From: an uncultured Methanosphaera sp.
GTDB taxonomy: Archaea > Methanobacteriota > Methanobacteria > Methanobacteriales > Methanobacteriaceae
DNA: 36,392 bases
Assembly: GCA_946537725.1 (NCBI GenBank)
Contig: CAMNFZ010000005.1
Coordinates: forward strand, 1-36,392
Direction: 5' to 3'
Shown: in pieces, positions 35,919 through 36,392 of the stretch
How positions within the stretch are numbered: the stretch's first letter is position 1
Layout of the letters: every line of letters starts with the position of its first letter
Notes under the pieces: model-generated
Seen by the model: the letters and a program-made list of their open reading frames with translations, nothing else
Told to the model about the DNA's origin: nothing
The model's database searches: none
Position numbers and translations under genes: made by a program

Positions 35919-36392
35919 TTAATTTAGATTTATTATTTTTTTGTTGTTTGTTTGTTCTTTTTGTTCTATGTTGTGTATTTTTACTATGTTTTGTGCTGTG
36001 GCCATGAGTGTTTGTTGCATTTTTGCGTTGTTTAGTCCTATTGGGTGGTATTGTATGTATTTTAGTGTGTGTTTGTTGTATGAGAATCGTGGTTCGACCA
36101 TTGGCATTCTCTTTTTGTATTGTGCTTGTCCTTTTGGTGTTTCGAATTTATAGGCCAGTTGTTCTTTGGCATCACTTGTGTAGTCGGTTATTACTTTACC
36201 AGTCATCTTGTTGGTTAAGCATATCTTTTTGGATGGGTATTTACTGCATTCTTTGGTGTAAAATACTATTCTGTCAGTGTATTTTCTGGGGTAGACTTGT
36301 TTGAGTGGTAGTATTTTGTTTTCTGGGCATATGTATGCGTAGTTTTCTTCGTCTTTTATCATGTTGTGTTTTGAGTATCCGTCTTTTTTGTT
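35919..36392 (-). CDS. transposase, IS1182/IS4-like, C-terminal part (runs off the window)
   Basis: The frame is open to the window edge (its upstream codons read DGYSKHN before MIKDEENY). Seen: YAYICPENKILPL, a Cys motif CSKYPSKKIC (usually CxxCxxxxxC, here one Cys is replaced by Tyr/Pro context), TSDAKEQLAYKFETPKGQAQYKKR, EPRFSYNKHTLKYIQYHPIGL and AQNIVKIHN, the C-terminal DDE Glu region and tail of IS1182-type transposases. Only ~157 residues are visible, so intactness is unknown. The insertion lies next to the broken toxin gene. Confidence 0.75.
   Translation of the reverse strand, partial: NKKDGYSKHNMIKDEENYAYICPENKILPLKQVYPRKYTDRIVFYTKECSKYPSKKICLTNKMTGKVITDYTSDAKEQLAYKFETPKGQAQYKKRMPMVEPRFSYNKHTLKYIQYHPIGLNNAKMQQTLMATAQNIVKIHNIEQKEQTNNKKIINLN

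Overview
The window is a low-GC, gene-dense piece of an archaeal chromosome. The gene set points to a methanogen of the order Methanobacteriales: a pseudomurein-type block (MraY-like transferase plus three Mur ligases), proteasome-activating nucleotidase, SRP19, DUF356, UPF0146, archaeal pantoate kinase, cobamide-pathway genes and an Asn-rich adhesin-like protein. The very high A+T, GGTGA/GGAGG ribosome binding sites, oligo-T gene ends and adhesin style fit Methanosphaera (M. stadtmanae-like) best; that assignment is inference from memory, not a database match.

Layout. 155-5841: MraY-like transferase and three Mur ligases, the cytoplasmic arm of pseudomurein precursor synthesis. 6016-7769: two secreted or membrane-anchored proteins of unknown role. 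7810-10224: DUF356, a convergent MBF1-like regulator and the proteasomal ATPase PAN. About 10265-10325: a box C/D guide RNA with a predicted 16S rRNA target. 10358-12050: cobalt-precorrin-6A reductase and a frameshifted SpoIIM-family membrane gene. 12325-16023: an AbrB-like small protein, a P-type Ca2+/Mn2+-type ATPase, UPF0146 and a RimI-like acetyltransferase. 16366-20674: carA-carB. 20844-24386: an adhesin-like gene lying between two ~160-bp direct repeats, the right one being the leader and 5' end of an intact amidohydrolase gene and the left one a truncated copy. 24392-27052 (minus): glmS, a small secreted protein and a thioesterase. 27235-28926: purC-purS-purQ. 29071-32347: uroporphyrinogen-III methyltransferase, HemD, SRP19 and a RecJ-like DHH nuclease. 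32523-34975: a winged-helix protein, pantoate kinase and a PHP-domain phosphoesterase. 35127-36392: a decaying accessory end with a broken nucleotidyltransferase, an intact antitoxin, a frameshifted RelE-like toxin cut by an insertion sequence, and the C-terminal part of its transposase.

How the genes fit together. Much of the window is housekeeping: envelope precursors (Mur block, with GlmS supplying amino sugar), glutamine-dependent biosynthesis (CarAB, GlmS, PurQS), tetrapyrrole/cobamide synthesis (CobK, SUMT, HemD), coenzyme A (pantoate kinase) and protein traffic or turnover (SRP19, PAN). The parts that deserve a second look are the C/D RNA, the zinc-ribbon Mur ligase and its motif-divergent sister, the repeat-flanked adhesin, three frameshifted genes (SpoIIM, nucleotidyltransferase, RelE toxin) and the double-palindrome operator in front of the antitoxin. 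I saw no CRISPR array, no rRNA or tRNA, and no obvious multi-gene defence island.
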